From Numida meleagris (lineage: Eukaryota; Chordata; Aves; Galliformes; Numididae): DNA of 64,000 bases. The position numbers and the translations under genes are program-made. The stretch lies in assembly GCF_002078875.1 (NCBI RefSeq), contig NC_034411.1, positions 5,421,180 through 5,485,179 of the forward strand. The letters run 5' to 3'. Below, in pieces: positions 62,971 to 64,000 of this stretch. The notes beneath the pieces are model-generated. The model was not told the DNA's origin, made no database searches, and was given only the letters and a program-made list of their open reading frames with translations. The first letter of the stretch is position 1. Each line of letters starts with the position of its first letter.

Positions 62971-63903
62971 GATAAAATAACAGGACGGAGATTTCTGTCT
63001 TCCTGGTAAATATTTGTCTGGCGTGCTTAAGAAGGCTGGGAGCGCCCTTGCCTGCCCTGGAAGCCTGCTGTCACTGCTAGCTGTGTAAGCAGCCTGCAAA
63101 GGGCCGGGGCAGTGAGCTCTGCCAGGAGCACAATTGGCTTTAGTAATTGGAACTGAAAGCAGTACCTCCCAGGCTCCCTCCAGTTCCGTGGCGCTCGGTG
63201 CCCGCTTGGGGACCTGAAATACCTCGCTTGTTTGTGCTCTAACCTGTAGCAATCCAAAGCGGGGATGGGGAAGGCCTCTGGAATGAATGGGCTGTCACTG
63301 CCGTGCTGGTTTTGTTCAGGTCCTGCTGTTAATGGGAAATGGCCTCGTTTCTGTGAGGCGCTCGGTTTTATTGCACGGCAGGGAAGAAGCTTTGTGGATT
63401 GTGCCCCTTCCGCGTGCGTGGCAGCGTGGTGAATGCTGCTGTCCCCCTCCTGTAACAAGAGCATGGGAAGAAATGAAGATTTATGTTAGCACGGGTTGAA
63501 AGTGTTTCCCAAAATCAGCTGGTAGAGCGCACAAGGTTTGCAGTGGTACTCAGCTTTGTGAAGGTCTCAAATATCTCCTGCCTCCTTCATCCCTGAACAA
63601 TGTGTCTCACTATCCTTTCCTTGCTGACAATCTGCAGCAATCAACATATGCCATAAAAAGCACAATGTGGCCATAATCCAGTCCCTGAAGGGATGGAGAA
63701 TCAGCTAAGCAGACTCGGAAGGAAGGGGAAGTGTAGGACACACACTGGTGTTCTTCTGACAACGTTCACAGCCCTCAACCTTGCAGAAAGCAATTTGACA
63801 GACTTGCTGCTGTTGCCCTTTGGGTCTCCCTTCAGGGCTGCCCACCCTGAGGCTTTTTGTGTTGGGGGCCCTCGACACCTTCTGCTTTCAGCAGCCCCAA
63901 TTA

Positions 63904-63932
63904 GTACACGCACACACACACCAACACACATG
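63904..63932. repeat. Short imperfect CA tract
   Basis: Alternating CA with interruptions (cacgcacacacacaccaacacacatgcg). A low-copy dinucleotide repeat. Confidence 0.85.
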
Positions 63933-64000
63933 CGTGTGCACAAAGTGCTGTGGCTTTAATTAGGCTCTGTCTTCAGCTCACACTGTGCCAATAATGCTTT

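Larger units (their letters stand above)
34960..64000 (+). other. MACROD2: Downstream MACROD2 intron sequence with no certain exon (about 29 kb)
   Basis: Exon E has an excellent donor and no stop, so this stretch is intron at least until the next exon. Recognised contents are a degenerate periodic block at about 35660-36150, CR1 copies near 40755-41366, 51450-51510 and 56764-57644, a CpG-rich patch at about 46490-47160, smaller CpG-rich patches near 60845-61135 and 63170-63430, an A-run near 62952-62970, and a CA-rich tract near 63906-63930. Two candidate exons are listed separately. Elsewhere I see ordinary unique intronic DNA. No neighbouring gene (in mammals KIF16B lies beyond MACROD2) was recognised. 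Confidence 0.65.

Noticed and set aside
63027..63464. 145-codon minus-strand open frame, with an overlapping 139-codon frame
   Set aside because: Several overlapping open frames in a CpG-rich segment with no protein-family resemblance. Treated as composition-driven.
1..64000. Search for CRISPR arrays, operons, prophage or tRNA/rRNA genes
   Set aside because: The window is vertebrate intronic DNA. No regularly spaced perfect repeats, ribosome-binding-site-led gene runs or cloverleaf sequences were noticed.

Overview
This window is bird genomic DNA and lies almost entirely inside one very large gene. Two things show this. Eight copies or fragments of the avian CR1 retrotransposon are present, in both orientations. 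A set of small, well-spliced exons on the + strand matches the C-terminal tail of MACROD2, a macro-domain mono-ADP-ribosylhydrolase known for enormous introns. The species cannot be fixed from the sequence alone. A galliform or other bird fits, and nothing bacterial or viral is organised here as a working unit.

Layout. 1-7390 is intron. It carries a CR1 fragment (about 143-225) and a solo endogenous-retrovirus LTR lying antisense to the gene (about 1443-2032), with a visible 5-bp target-site duplication. Five coding exons follow: 7391-7474, 23570-23638, 33119-33196, 33834-33908 and 34852-34959. All five begin and end in phase 1, and their lengths are 28, 23, 26, 25 and 36 codons. The last three sit within 1.9 kb of each other; the others are separated by 16 kb and 9.5 kb introns. 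Together they encode an acidic, low-complexity tail with no catalytic residues. The macro domain must be encoded upstream of the window.

From 34960 to 64000 no exon is certain. The stretch holds three CR1 copies (one with reverse-transcriptase remnants), a degenerate repeat of about 37 bp (about 35660-36150), CpG-rich patches (strongest about 46490-47160) and two candidate downstream exons in the right phase (59089-59127, better; 54933-55064, weaker). No tRNA, rRNA, CRISPR array or complete mobile element was recognised. The longest open frames outside the exons (for example 185 codons on the minus strand near 49.5-50.1 kb) look like chance.

The most useful leads are the symmetric phase-1 exon cassette of the MACROD2 tail, the conserved SQSS...NQED core inside an otherwise fast-changing tail, the candidate terminal micro-exon, the intronic CpG-rich patch with promoter-like motifs, and the 37-bp periodic block.
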